Shown here one piece after another: positions 41,358 to 51,136 of a DNA stretch of 64,000 nucleotides (its first letter is position 1; every line of letters starts with the position of its first letter). The position numbers and the translations under genes were made by a program. The notes below the pieces were generated by a model that did no database searches, was not told the origin of the DNA, and saw nothing but the letters and a program-made list of their open reading frames with translations. The stretch comes from Diacronema lutheri. Lineage: Eukaryota; Haptophyta; Pavlovophyceae; Pavlovales; Pavlovaceae. The stretch covers positions 62,001 to 126,000 of the forward strand of contig JAGTXO010000036.1 of NCBI GenBank assembly GCA_019448385.1, written 5' to 3'.

Positions 41358-43436
41358 CTACGCCACCTCGCCCGCATCAGCGCCTGCGTCCGACACGCCG
41401 ACGTCGGAGGGCGTGTCGTCGCCGAGGCCGACGACGCCGTCGGCGCCCGTCGGCTCGTCGTCGTCCTGCGCGCTGCCACCATCGTCGCTGCTGCCGACGA
41501 CGAGAGCGTCCCCGAGCACAATGTGCACGCTGCCGTCGGGAGCGCGCACGATCGATGCGGCGGTGGGACGGCGCTTTGGACTCGGCTGCTTGTCGCAGCC
41601 GACGACTCGGCGTTGGGGAGCGAAGACGTCGTCCGGGTCCGCGCCAACGGGCGTTGCGACCGTGCGGCCGGTCGATGGCTGCCCATGATGACCGTGGGAT
41701 GCGCGCACGCGCGGCGTATCGACGAGCACGCGCCCGCCGTTGAGGCGATGGATGGCGTCCGCGCGCGGGCGCAGGCTGTGATGCGCGCTCCGCTGCTCGC
41801 CTCGATCGACGAGCAGCTTGGCGCGCGCGAAGAGCACGTTGATGATCACGATGCTCAGCTGCGCGGCGGAGTCGCGCGGCGCGGCGATCTGACGAGATCA
41901 GCTCGCATCTAGTGGCGAAGTCGCCAGGAGCGCGCACGTGGCGAGATCAGGCGAGTGGGTGAGGCGGACGGCACGCGCGTGCGGACTGCGCCATGCGCGC
42001 TCACGCGTGCGCGCAGTCATGCCGCGAGCGCGTGGCGCCCTGCGCGCGTCGCGCACCGGCATGTCACCAATGATCCACGGGTAGAGCAGCCAAAAGCGGT
42101 TCTTCGCCGGCGACGGCGCGAGCAGGATCGCCGAAAGCTCGGCAGCGAGCGCCACGCACACACACAGCGCGAGCGCACGCATGACGCGCACGCCCTCGCC
42201 GTGAAAGACGAGCCAGAGCGCGCCAGCAAGGAAGAGCACGAGCATGCTCGCCGCCACCGTGCCAGCCGCGATCGTGTCGCCGTCGCCGGCTGCGCCGTAC
42301 GCGAGCAAGAACGCGGCGAATGGCATGCGCGCGATCGCCGCCCTACCCGACAGAGAGGCCGCCGAGAGCATCGCCGCGGCCGGCTCGTGCGCTTGCGCGC
42401 GCGCGACACTGTTCGGCATGCCGCCTAACAGGGACGCGCCTTGCGCCAAAGTGAGGGAGCAGACGACGACCACGTCGACGAGGAGCGTCATGCCGATGAC
42501 GACCATCCTCCAGCCGTTCTCGCTCTGAGCGCGCCAGCTCGAGCAGCCCGCCTCGCAGCTCTCGTAGGGCGCGGTGCAATTTGCAAAAGCTGGGACAGAC
42601 ACATGCCCGCGCGATAAGTCGGCATGTGCCTCGTGCGGCACGCACTCGAGCGACGCGAGGGGCCCTGCGCCGCACGCGCGCGGCACGTCGGCCGTGCTCG
42701 TGTTGGCCGCTGCACTCAGCTGCGAGACCGACGCCTGGCGAGACGCGCACGCCGCAAAGGCCCGCTCGTAGCTCGCAGCCTCGTAGCAGAGAAGATCGTC
42801 CGGTTGTTGATTGGATGCACGCGACTCGTCGTGGCCTGCCGCGCCGTGCTCCAGCAGCGCGCCCGCATCCCCACCGAGCGTCGCGTTCAACCCGAGCCTG
42901 CCCGCATTGATCGCGCGCCAGAGGCCGTTGCGCAACGCGCCACATTCCGCCGAGCCGGCGTCAAGGTGGTCGACAAAGCCGTCGCCCGCGCAGCTGCACG
43001 CACATGGCAGCGCACGCACGCAGTCCTCCTCCACCGCCGCGCAAGTGCGCACGCAGTCGGGGTAAGCCTCGCGTCTCGCCATGGCGCGCCCGACGCTATG
43101 CGCGCCCATCACGAGCAGCGCGCCGAACAGCATGACCAATGTAAAGAGCGTCATGAGCACGCCAAGGTGTACGCGCGGCGCATTGAACGCCGCCCCGTGC
43201 GTCGTGATCGTGGTAATCGGCCTCGCCGTCACCTCGCGTCGCGGCACTGCGCCGAGCGGATAGACGATCGTGCTCGCCGACGGCAGGCGCATGGTCGGCG
43301 CGGCCGCGCCGTGGCGGGTTGGAACTGCAGGTACTGCCGACGGAACGCGGACGACAAGGGAGCGGGTCGGCGCCGGTGCACTGCGCTCGTGTTCGGAGCC
43401 GTCGAGGTAGCGCAACATGGACGTGCTTGCGGCCAT
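41358..43436 (-). CDS. Multi-span membrane protein with Cys-rich loop, two exons
   Basis: Exons 43436-42057 and 41858-41358 (intron 41859-42056) give 626 aa. After a hydrophilic N-terminus (about 95 residues) comes a first span (GVLMTLFTLVMLFGALLVMG), then a roughly 200-residue loop rich in Cys and likely N-glycosylation sites (CVRTCAAVEEDCVRALPCAC, NCTAPYESCEAGCS). Further spans follow (VVIGMTLLVDVVVVCSLTLA, FLLAYGAAGDG, VAASMLVLFLAGALWLVF, ALALCVCVALAAELSAILL). After the intron SIVIINVLFARAKLLVDRG leads to an acidic, Asp/Gly/Ser-rich tail. The family is not recognised; the layout suggests a plasma-membrane or endomembrane receptor-like protein with an extracellular Cys domain. It converges on the PHD/PhyH gene with 72 bp between stops. 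Confidence 0.68.
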
Positions 43437-43602
43437 CGGCTGGGCGCGAATCCTTCAGCCACGGAAACCGCCCACAAAGGGCTCTCATCTCAAGCTTCGA
43501 TATGAATTTTAAAGCCCCTGGTTGACTTGTTTCGTCACAGGCTCCGGACTTCACACTCGGGCTGTTTCGCTGTCGAGAATGCGCGACGTCGTGTGACTCG
43601 TG

Positions 43603-45585
43603 TCACGTCGTGCTGATCGCATCATTTGGAAACTGCGTCGCCCAGTGCGTCCTGCGGGCGAACCCGGCGGCAGCGCGCGAGGCGAGCGCGGAGCGCCGCT
43701 CGACGGTCAGGCGCGGCGCGCACGTGCGGCGCGGTGCGGCACGCGCGCAAAGGCGCGCGGCGCACATGTACGTCTCCATCTCACTGTCCGTGAGCAGGCA
43801 GAGGTCAAGCTGCTCGGTGAGCGCCTTCTCGTCGAGGCCGATGCCGATGAAGACGAGCTCTTGCCGCCGGTCGGCAAACGTGGGCTGCATCTCGGCGGCG
43901 ATGTCGGCGGCGTCCTCCGCAGGCCAGTCCTTCGGGTCGATGGTGCCCCACCACAGCCCCTGCTTCTTGACCTCGAAATAATTGCCCGCGTGTGCCCAGT
44001 AGAAGGCCTCAAGGTGGTTGTTTGAAAGCCACAAAAAGCCTTTTGAACGCACCAGCCGCGCGAACGGCGAATGCGCGTCGGGCGGCGCGCGCAGCTGCTC
44101 GCGCAGCGCCAGGTTCTGCTTGGCGGGCAGCATCTGGATCGCGCGCTCGACGAGCCGCTGCGGGTGGAAGGGCCTGCGCCGTGCGTAGACGAACGACGAG
44201 ATGCCGAACCGATCCGCAAACCGCGCCGCCTGCGCACGCGCGCGCAGCGGGCGCGACGCATGGCGGGCAGGGCGGCGGGCGGGGCGGCTCGACGCGCTCG
44301 CGCGCGCGGCTGGTGTGCGCCGCAGCGGGCGCGACACAGTGCGGCAGCGGTGGCGCACCTGTGCGTGCTTGTGCTCGTGCTTGTGCTCGTGCTTGTGCGT
44401 CGGATCGGTGCACGCGCCCTCGTCGCAATCGTGCGTGCCCTTCTCGTGCGCGTGGCCCTCGGTGTGCTTGTGCGCATGCCCCTCGCCATGGCCATGGTCG
44501 TGGCCTTTCTCCACGCCATGCGCGTCGCCCTCCTGCGCGCCGTGGCCGTGAGCGTGGGCGTGCGTGTGACTCGGATCGTTGCACGCGCCCTCCTCGCACG
44601 GCTGCGCGCCCTCGCGCGCGTGCGCGCCACCGTCCGTATGGCCGCTCTCGCCGCCGTGCCCGCGCTGCTCGCCGTCGCCGCCGTGCGCGTGCGCGTGCTC
44701 GGCGTGCTCGTGCTGATCGTGGTGCGCGTGGTGCGCGTGCTTGGAGGCGGGCTCGTGCTCGTGCGCAGTCTCCTTTTCCTCGCGCAGCCGCTTAACCTGG
44801 CTCCGCAGGTCGGCCTCCTGGTCGCGCATCGCGGCAGCGCCGACGCCACCGCCGGCGGTGGGCAGCACCGCCGACAGCGGCAGCTTGCCCCACTCGGCGG
44901 CGTGGATGGTGGCGAGCGGATTCATCGCGGCGAGCATCTGGCGCAGCGTCGCGAGCTGCACCGCATCCGCCAGCTGGTCCGCCTTGTTGAGCACGACGAC
45001 GTCGGCGGTCTCGACCTGCTCGACGAGGAGCTCGACGACTTTGCGCTGCACGTTCGACACGCCGTCGTCCTCGCCGAGCTCGGGCCGCTCGGCCACCTTG
45101 CCGGTCGAGTCGAAGAGCTCGATAAAAGTCGAAGCGTCCACGACGGTCAACAGCTTGCGCAGCTCCACCTTCCCCATCAGCTCCTCGCCCGCGTCGACCG
45201 CGCGCTGGAAGGTGAGCCGCACCTCGTTCGGCTCGGCCACGCCCGTCGACTCGACGACGATGTGGTCGTACGGCACGCCGCGCGACTCGGCGAGCTCGAC
45301 GAGCTTGTCAAGCGCCTGCATGAATTCCTCCGCCGCCGAGCAGCACGCACACCCGTTCTGCAGCTCGATCGTGTCCGCGGGCGCACTAACGCCTCCGCCG
45401 ACGCCCTTCATCAGCTTGGCATCGATGTTGACGGCGGCCATGTCGTTGACAACGACACCAATCTTGAGCCCCTCCTTGTTGCTGAGCATATTACGCAGCA
45501 GTGTCGTCTTGCCCGCCCCGAGGAAGCCCGAGAGCAGCGTGACCGGCGTCTTTCGCGGCGCCTTGTCGAGCGCCGCGGCGTCCAT
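43603..45585 (-). CDS. ZNG1: COG0523/CobW GTPase, ZNG1-type zinc metallochaperone, three exons
   Basis: Exons 45585-44359, 44229-43766 and 43651-43603 give 579 aa. Residues 15-31 contain the P-loop SGFLGAGKTTLLR; GCACC at 78-82 is the family CxCC metal-binding motif; HIVVESTGVAEP is the Walker B/switch region, and VVVLNKADQ the guanine-specificity motif. Residues about 270-410 are extraordinarily rich in His, Asp, Glu and Lys. The CobW C-terminal domain follows (RFGISSFVYARRRPFHPQRL, GFLWLSNNHLEAFYWAH, ELVFIGIGLDE). ZNG1 proteins use GTP to deliver zinc to methionine aminopeptidase 1; the His-rich linker probably buffers metal. Introns 44230-44358 and 43652-43765 are multiples of three, so reading through them is possible, but they are Arg-rich and unlike the family. 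Confidence 0.88.
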   Translation of the reverse strand: MDAAALDKAPRKTPVTLLSGFLGAGKTTLLRNMLSNKEGLKIGVVVNDMAAVNIDAKLMKGVGGGVSAPADTIELQNGCACCSAAEEFMQALDKLVELAESRGVPYDHIVVESTGVAEPNEVRLTFQRAVDAGEELMGKVELRKLLTVVDASTFIELFDSTGKVAERPELGEDDGVSNVQRKVVELLVEQVETADVVVLNKADQLADAVQLATLRQMLAAMNPLATIHAAEWGKLPLSAVLPTAGGGVGAAAMRDQEADLRSQVKRLREEKETAHEHEPASKHAHHAHHDQHEHAEHAHAHGGDGEQRGHGGESGHTDGGAHAREGAQPCEEGACNDPSHTHAHAHGHGAQEGDAHGVEKGHDHGHGEGHAHKHTEGHAHEKGTHDCDEGACTDPTHKHEHKHEHKHAQVRHRCRTVSRPLRRTPAARASASSRPARRPARHASRPLRARAQAARFADRFGISSFVYARRRPFHPQRLVERAIQMLPAKQNLALREQLRAPPDAHSPFARLVRSKGFLWLSNNHLEAFYWAHAGNYFEVKKQGLWWGTIDPKDWPAEDAADIAAEMQPTFADRRQELVFIGIGLDEKALTEQLDLCLLTDSEMETYMCAARLCARAAPRRTCAPRLTVERRSALASRAAAGFARRTHWATQFPNDAISTT

Positions 45586-45677
45586 GGCGTCTGGAGTGCG
45601 CGCGGTATGGGTATATTCCGATCCGATGAGCTTTCCGGCTTTCCGAAGGCCGCCCTAGAAGAGCGGTAAGACTTGTG
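45586..45677. promoter_or_regulatory. Divergent promoter between the ZNG1-like and kinase-like genes
   Basis: 92 bp separate the two head-to-head start codons and must contain both core promoters and 5' UTRs. The centre has an A/T-containing stretch (TATGGGTATATTCC, 45605-45618), the only TATA-like sequence here. Assignment is by position. Confidence 0.45.
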
Positions 45678-47679
45678 ATGGCGGGGATGCCGGTGGTGCG
45701 GTGCTCCCTGGAGGAGCGGTACGACGTGCTGGACGTCATTTCGGAAGGGCGGCACACGCGGATCGTCGAGGTGGCCCGCCGCACACGTCGCGGGCCTATT
45801 CGGAGCCCACCCGGCGCGCGGCTGGCCGCCAAGGAGATCGACCTCGATGTCATGGGGAGCACGGCGGCCGACCGCGAGGAGGCGCGCGAAGCGGTCCTGC
45901 TCGAGGCATCGCTGCTTGCGCGCGCCAAGCACCCGACGATCGTGCGCGCTCTCGAGGTGCTCGTCTGCCACCGAGCGGTCGTGCTCGTGATGGAGCTCGC
46001 GGAGCGCGGCGACCTGCTCGAGCTTCTCGTCGCTACCGGCCCGCTCGACGAGCCGAGCGCGGCGCATGTTGTCCGCCAGCTCGCGTCGGCGCTGGCGCGG
46101 CTGCACGACCTCGACATCGTGCACCGTGATGTCAAACCGGACAACATACTGGTCACCTCCGCCGTCGTCCCGCCCGCCTCCGCGCCGCGCGCACCGCCAT
46201 CGATGCGGCTTGGCGTGCAGCTCAGTTCATTTGGATTCGCGACGCACGCAGACCGGCTCGACGGCGTCGGCGGTCTGGCGGGCACGCTTGACTACGCCGC
46301 GCCCGAGGTGCTCTCATGGCACCCGGCCGTGAGCGGCACGCCGCGCGCCGCCGTCGCCGCCGGCTTCGCGCGCACGCGCTACGGCCCGGCCGTTGACGTG
46401 TGGAGCCTCGGTGTTGTGACACATGCGCTCCTTACCGGCACGGTGCCGTTTGCCGCGCGCACCGAGGCGGGGCTCGTCGCAGCCGTGCGCGCGGGCTGGG
46501 CGGGCGGAGGCGTGCGTGGCGCGTCGGCCGACGCGTCTGACTTTGTGCGCTGCTGCCTCGCCATCCTTCCCGCCGACCGGCTGACTGCGCACGAAGCGCT
46601 GCGCCATCCATGGCTGCGCCAGCCCGCCGCGCGCAGTGCGCCCGCGTCGCCTTCGACGAGCGCGCGCGCGCGCGCGCGCGAGGCCGTGGGCGAGGTGGGC
46701 AGCGGCGCGCGCGGGTTGCCCGTGCGCGCAGAGCCGCGCGAGCGGCAGCAGCGGCGGCGTGCGCGCGCGTTCGCGGAGGTCGTGCGCGAGCCGCGGCGGC
46801 GCGCTGCGGCTACACCGCCGTCGCGCTTTCTCGCGGGCGAGCGCCGGCGGGCGAGCGCGCGGCCGCGCGGCTCGAGATCGTCGAGCCCGCACTCGGAGCC
46901 ATTGCCGCAGCGCGCTGTGTTGCTCCGCGCCGACAGCCCAACGATGGCGCAGGCCGCCATCACCTGGGTGCCGCACGAGCGAGCGTACGCCCTGTCCTAC
47001 GCGCCCTCGCCCTCGCCCTCGCCCTCGCCCTCGCCCTCGCCCTCGCCCGTGTCCTCGCCGACACGCAGAGCACGCAGCTGTGGGTGCAACTCGGAGGCGG
47101 CCCCTCACTCGACTCGGCCAAGGGCGCCACTCTCACGCGACTCGCTCGACTCGGAGGCGGCCCCTCACTCGACTCGGCCAAGGGCGCCACTCTCACGCGA
47201 CTCGCTCGACTCGGAGGTGGCCCCTCACTCGACTCGGTCAAGGGCGCCACCCTCACCCGACTCGCTCGACTCGCCCAACCAGCGCGCTGCGGCCGGTGCA
47301 CGCGCGCGTCTGAGCGGCGGCGCGTGCGCGCGGTGGAATGATGAAGGCCTGGGCAGCCCGCCGTACGATGTGCGGCTGAGCGAGGACGCGGGCGCGGCTG
47401 GCGTGCGCGACGCGCCTCGTGGGCATCCGCATACGCCTCATTGGCATCCGCATACGGACGCGACGGCGCATGTGCCCGCGCCGGCCGCGCACGAGCCGCT
47501 CGCCTCTGCTCGCGCGCGCGCCGCGTGCGCCGCGCTTGCCGCCGCGCGCGGCCGCACGTCTCCCGCGTGCGCTGGCAGCGGCGGCAGCGGCGGCAGCGGC
47601 GGCAGCGGCGGCAGCGGCGGCAGCGGCGGCAGCGGCGGCAGCGGCGGCAGCGGCGGCAGCGGCGGCAGCGGCGGCGGCA

Positions 47680-47710
<31 letters not shown>

Positions 47711-48419
47711 CGGCGAGTGCGACGCGAGCGGCGGCGCTGCCGCGGCACTCCTGCCGATCGGAGCCGTCGGGTCTGCTGCGACAAGCGCCGCGCCGCACGA
47801 TGGCGGCGCCGTCGCGCCAGCGAGCCCGTCTGCGGGCGGCGCCGCTGGCGCACGCGCCAGCGGCGGTGGCGCTCGGAGCTTTGCCACGTCGTACGCGCAG
47901 ACGAGCGCGCGCGCGCTCGAGGGCGGCTCGCGTGGCGCGATGGCGCCCGCGTCGCTCGTCGACCCTGCCGCTACGCAAGCCGCGAGGGCCGAACCGGACC
48001 CGGACCCGGACCCGCCTCCGCCGATGCGTCCCTTCGCGCAGCTGATCTCGGAGGCGCGCGAGCTGCGCGAGAAGTGCGACGCGGAGCTGCTGCGCGCGCA
48101 GCCGCCGGGCCGCGCCGCTCTGGCGCGCGCGTGGCTTGGCTCGCGCACCGCGCCGCCCGCTGACATCGACACGCTGCGCGCGCGGCCGGGGGCGCGCGTG
48201 GTGCGCCTGCCGCCCGAGCAGTACCGCGAGCTGGTCGCAATGTGCGACAGCGTGGGCCAGTGCATGGCGCTCGACAAGCCGCCGTCGGTCGATGCGATCG
48301 ACACGGCGGCTTTTACAATTGGCCTACGCTTCAACCTCCTCATCGCTCAGCTCACGCGCTCGGCGCTTGCAGAGGCCGAGCGCACGGCCGTTGAACAGCC
48401 TCGTCCCCGCCTTCAGTGA
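45678..48419 (+). CDS. Protein-kinase-fold protein lacking the DFG aspartate (probable pseudokinase)
   Basis: 913 aa, single exon from the ATG at 45678. The kinase domain spans residues 10-315: ARLAAKEIDLD carries the ATP-anchoring Lys, DLDIVHRDVKPDNILV the catalytic loop, TLDYAAPEVLSW the APE motif, and TRYGPAVDVWSLGVVTHALL and ADRLTAHEALRHPWL the C-lobe, CAMK/AMPK-like in style. The DFG motif reads SFG (LSSFGFATHAD), and the glycine-rich loop (ISEGRHTRIVEV) is degenerate, so catalysis is doubtful. The C-terminal 600 residues are low-complexity: an (SP)n run, three copies of a 20-aa repeat, a GGS run and an acidic DPDPDPPPP segment, ending in a predicted helical region. A regulatory scaffold is inferred. 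Codon use is GC-rich like the neighbours. Confidence 0.8.
47091..47270 (+). repeat. 60-bp tandem repeat, three copies, in the kinase-like gene
   Basis: Units start at 47091, 47151 and 47211 with TCGGAGGCGGCCCCTCACTC; the third has a few changes. Each encodes 20 residues containing SRDSLDSE, so copy-number changes keep the frame. A (GGCAGC)n-like run encoding Gly/Ser follows at about 47574-47710. Confidence 0.95.
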
Positions 48420-48448
48420 ACCAAGGGCCTTGTCCCCGCCTTCAGTGA
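48399..48448 (+). repeat. 21-bp direct repeat covering the kinase-like stop codon
   Basis: CCTCGTCCCCGCCTTCAGTG+A at 48399-48419, containing the last codons and TGA, recurs at 48428-48448 with one change (period 29). Confidence 0.9.
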
Positions 48449-48571
48449 TGGCGGGGATGGTCGCCGCCGCGCGATGCGCGCAGCACAGCACGGAACGCTC
48501 CGGCTTCCGCTTGCCGCCGTCTGCTTCCGGCTTCCGCCGACTTGGCGCAGTGTGTAACGTGGCAATCTGAT

Positions 48572-50393
48572 TCATGTCCTGCGCATCAGCGCCTCGGGCC
48601 ATTGACCGGTGATCCGGTAGTAGATGGCCGCCACCTCGTCCACCGCGCTCTCGACGTTCGCGCTCGCGTCGGCCGAGCTCGTCACAAACGTGCGCTCGGC
48701 GAACCCGTTGGACGTCGGCTCGAGCTGCGGCACGACCTCGACAAAGTAGCGCTCTGCGGGGTGGACCATCGCAAGGGCAGCGCCGAGTTCGCGATCGGCG
48801 ATCTCCTTGACGTTGAGCCCGTCGACTGGCCCCTCGACGACTGTCGAGACCGCCGCGATCCACACGTCCTTTGGGCAGACCTCGTGCTGCCCACTCACGC
48901 ACAACACGTACACGTCGTGCTCGCGGCCGAGCTCGCGGCCGGGCACGACAACCTGGCACGAGGCCCTGTCCTCCGTGCCGTGCAGCGCGTGCCTGCGAGC
49001 GGCGCGCGGCGCGCGCACGCGGACGGGGCGGCGACGGGCGCGAGCGCGGGGCGTCGGCCGAGCGTCGGCGCGATGCGCCGGCCGCACCGGCGGCCGGGCG
49101 CCGCGCGCCGCGCGCGTCGCCGAGGAGGCGGGCCGACCGCGCCGCGTGCGGCTGGCGCGCGAGGCGCTCGGCGCGCACTTCATCAGCGCGATGACTCGGA
49201 CGACGTGCTGCACGGCCTTCACCTTGGCCGGAAAGTAGGAGGGGTCGCCGATCACGCACCGCGCGATCGCGCGCTCGTCGCCACACCGCACGCCGCACGC
49301 GCCGCCCGCCTCGTCGTACAGCACCTCGTCGACGGGTCTGTCGAGGAGGAAGGTGCCGCCGAAGACAGACGAGAGGCGCGAGAAGGCCTGCGGCAGCTCG
49401 CCCATCCCGTAGAGTGGGTAGAGGAAGGGCGATGGCTGCGGCTCGTTTGCACCACCTCCGACAAGGAGGGAATCTCGGTAGAGCTGCATTCTGCGCACGA
49501 GCTCGGACGCGGGCTGGCTCAGGTACGACTTGTCCTGGTAGAGCGCGATCGCGTGCATGGCCAGCTCGATCGTCGGCGGCTGCAGCTGCCAGTATTGCAA
49601 GAAGCTTGCGCCGCTCATCTGAGGCAGGTTGAGCGTCGCCTTGCGCACCATGCCCGCGAGGTGCGTCGACGGCTCGTCCGGCCGGTAGCGGTTCACCCAC
49701 GCGAAGAAGCGCCCGGCCGGCAGCTTGTCCTGCACGCAGGTGCGCGCGCGCGCGCCGCGGCGGCGGTGCGCGGCGGCGGCGGCGGGTGGGCAGCGTCGAC
49801 GCGCGCGCACGCCGCCGGCGGTCTCGCCAGGAGAGCGGCGGGCGCGGCACGCGCGGCGCGCGCGCGGCGCGCGCGCGGCGCGCGCGCACCTGGATGCCCA
49901 CGAGCGGCGAAGTGGTGACCTCTTTGGCCGTGATGGGCACCGCGTGCAAGTCGCCGTTGCGCAGGATCAGGCTGCCGTCAACACGTCGGAACTGCATGTG
50001 CCGGTGCGCGCCCGTGTCCATCAGGATCGTCGCGAGCTTCCCCTTGATCATCATGAACTTGGGGGCCTGGTCGACGTAGTAGGACTGTGGGCTGCCGAGC
50101 GACGCGAGCGCCGCCTCATCAGGCGGCGCGCCGCCGAACGCCTCGTGCAGCCGCGTCAGGTCGCAGCACGCGGACGCGCCGCCATAGTAGGCGTTGCGGT
50201 CGAGGTGCAGCACGCGACGGCCGGCTTTGGAGAGGAGGCCCGAGAGAAGGCACTCCTTCATGCCCGTGCCGAGGACAATCACGTCGTAGCTCTGCCCGCC
50301 GAATGCCTTCTTCCACTCGTGACCCGCCGACGCCGACGCCTCCGCCAGCGCCGCGCACGCGAGCACCGTGCACGCGAGGAGGTGGCGCGCCAT
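48572..50393 (-). CDS. GDI: Rab GDP-dissociation inhibitor with N-terminal signal-like extension, three exons
   Basis: Exons 50393-49890, 49729-49179 and 48992-48572 join to 491 aa. The GDI/REP fold is clear: YDVIVLGTGMKECLLSGLLS (dinucleotide-fold start), VLHLDRNAYYGGASA, KFMMIKGKLATILMDTG, YGMGELPQAFSRLSSVFGG (Rab-binding platform) and DGLNVKEIADRELG. GDIs extract prenylated GDP-bound Rabs from membranes and are cytosolic, normally about 445 aa starting just before the YDVIVLG strand. Here about 34 extra residues precede it, beginning MARHLLACTVLACAALAEAS, which looks like a cleavable signal peptide. No alternative ATG lies between them. Either a compartment other than the cytosol is served, or a true first exon lies upstream. 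A short Ala/Arg-rich intron is present in each join. Confidence 0.86.
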
Positions 50394-51136
50394 GCTTCTA
50401 CGTGGCGAGCCGAAGCACGATGGCGCGCGCCCACGATGTCCCTGGCTCACCCACGAGTCACGACGTTCTGGAGCGCCCACACGATGTTTCTGGCGCGATG
50501 CGCCCAGAGGCGAGGACTGCAGCTCTGGCGCGCGCGCGCGCGCACGCGTGCGTGCCGCACGTCCCGGCGCCGCGTTGCAATTCACTCCGAGTGCGCGCTG
50601 TGCGGTGCACACTGCTCTCCTTCGCCTGAGCGCCGCAGTGCCCGGCGCAGGCGCAGCAGCCGTTGCGCAACACACCACGCCGGCGAGCGTGGGTTGGCGA
50701 GCCAACCGCCAGGCCCGACCAGGCCGGCGAGCGTTGGCTGTGGGCGGAGTTGTCGTGTCGCGTTCACGCAAACTCGGACGGAGGGATGGCCACTGGGTGA
50801 GAGCCGATTGGCAAGGGCGAACGTCGGAACGACTGCAGGCTTTGTCACGAGCCGCCCGCCGAATCCAAGGTGCATCATGGACATGGGCGTGGACTGGCAG
50901 CGCCCGAGCAGTGAACGCCAACGCGACTCCGACGCCCAGCTCGGAGAGTGCTGCACGCGCTTGAGACCGGTGTCCAGGACGTGAGAAAAGTGCGACCGGG
51001 ATCATGCCCGCGGATGGACGCAATCACTTCACATCCGCATATTCCGTTGCTCGTCGTTCGAGAATCATCACAGGCGCTGATGACCCCCCCCCCCCCCCTA
51101 ATTAGGGGGGGGGGGGGGGGGGGGACTGGAGCGGAA
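50394..51136. other. Long divergent intergenic region between GDI and a TIR-like gene
   Basis: 743 bp without a supportable gene; open frames here are Arg-rich and have no family features. It must contain the promoters of both neighbours. The right end carries the C15/G20 inverted repeat at 51084-51124. Confidence 0.5.
51084..51124. repeat. C15-TAATTA-G20 perfect hairpin
   Basis: Fifteen C (51084-51098), the palindrome TAATTA (51099-51104) and twenty G (51105-51124). The arms can pair perfectly over 15 bp plus the centre, and the G run could form a quadruplex. It lies 12 bp before the likely start codon of the next gene. Confidence 0.95.

Noticed and set aside
41355-41912. Plus-strand 185-aa frame as a last exon of the PHD/PhyH gene
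   Set aside because: A closer acceptor at 41228 gives a short final exon ending 41285, and this stretch is better explained as exon 2 of the minus-strand membrane protein, whose first exon splices to it in frame.
44230-44358. Reading the ZNG1 gene through its two introns, since both keep the frame
   Set aside because: The inserted residues would be Arg/Ala-rich and interrupt the CobW C-terminal domain; both ends have GTGCGCC donors and GCAG acceptors.
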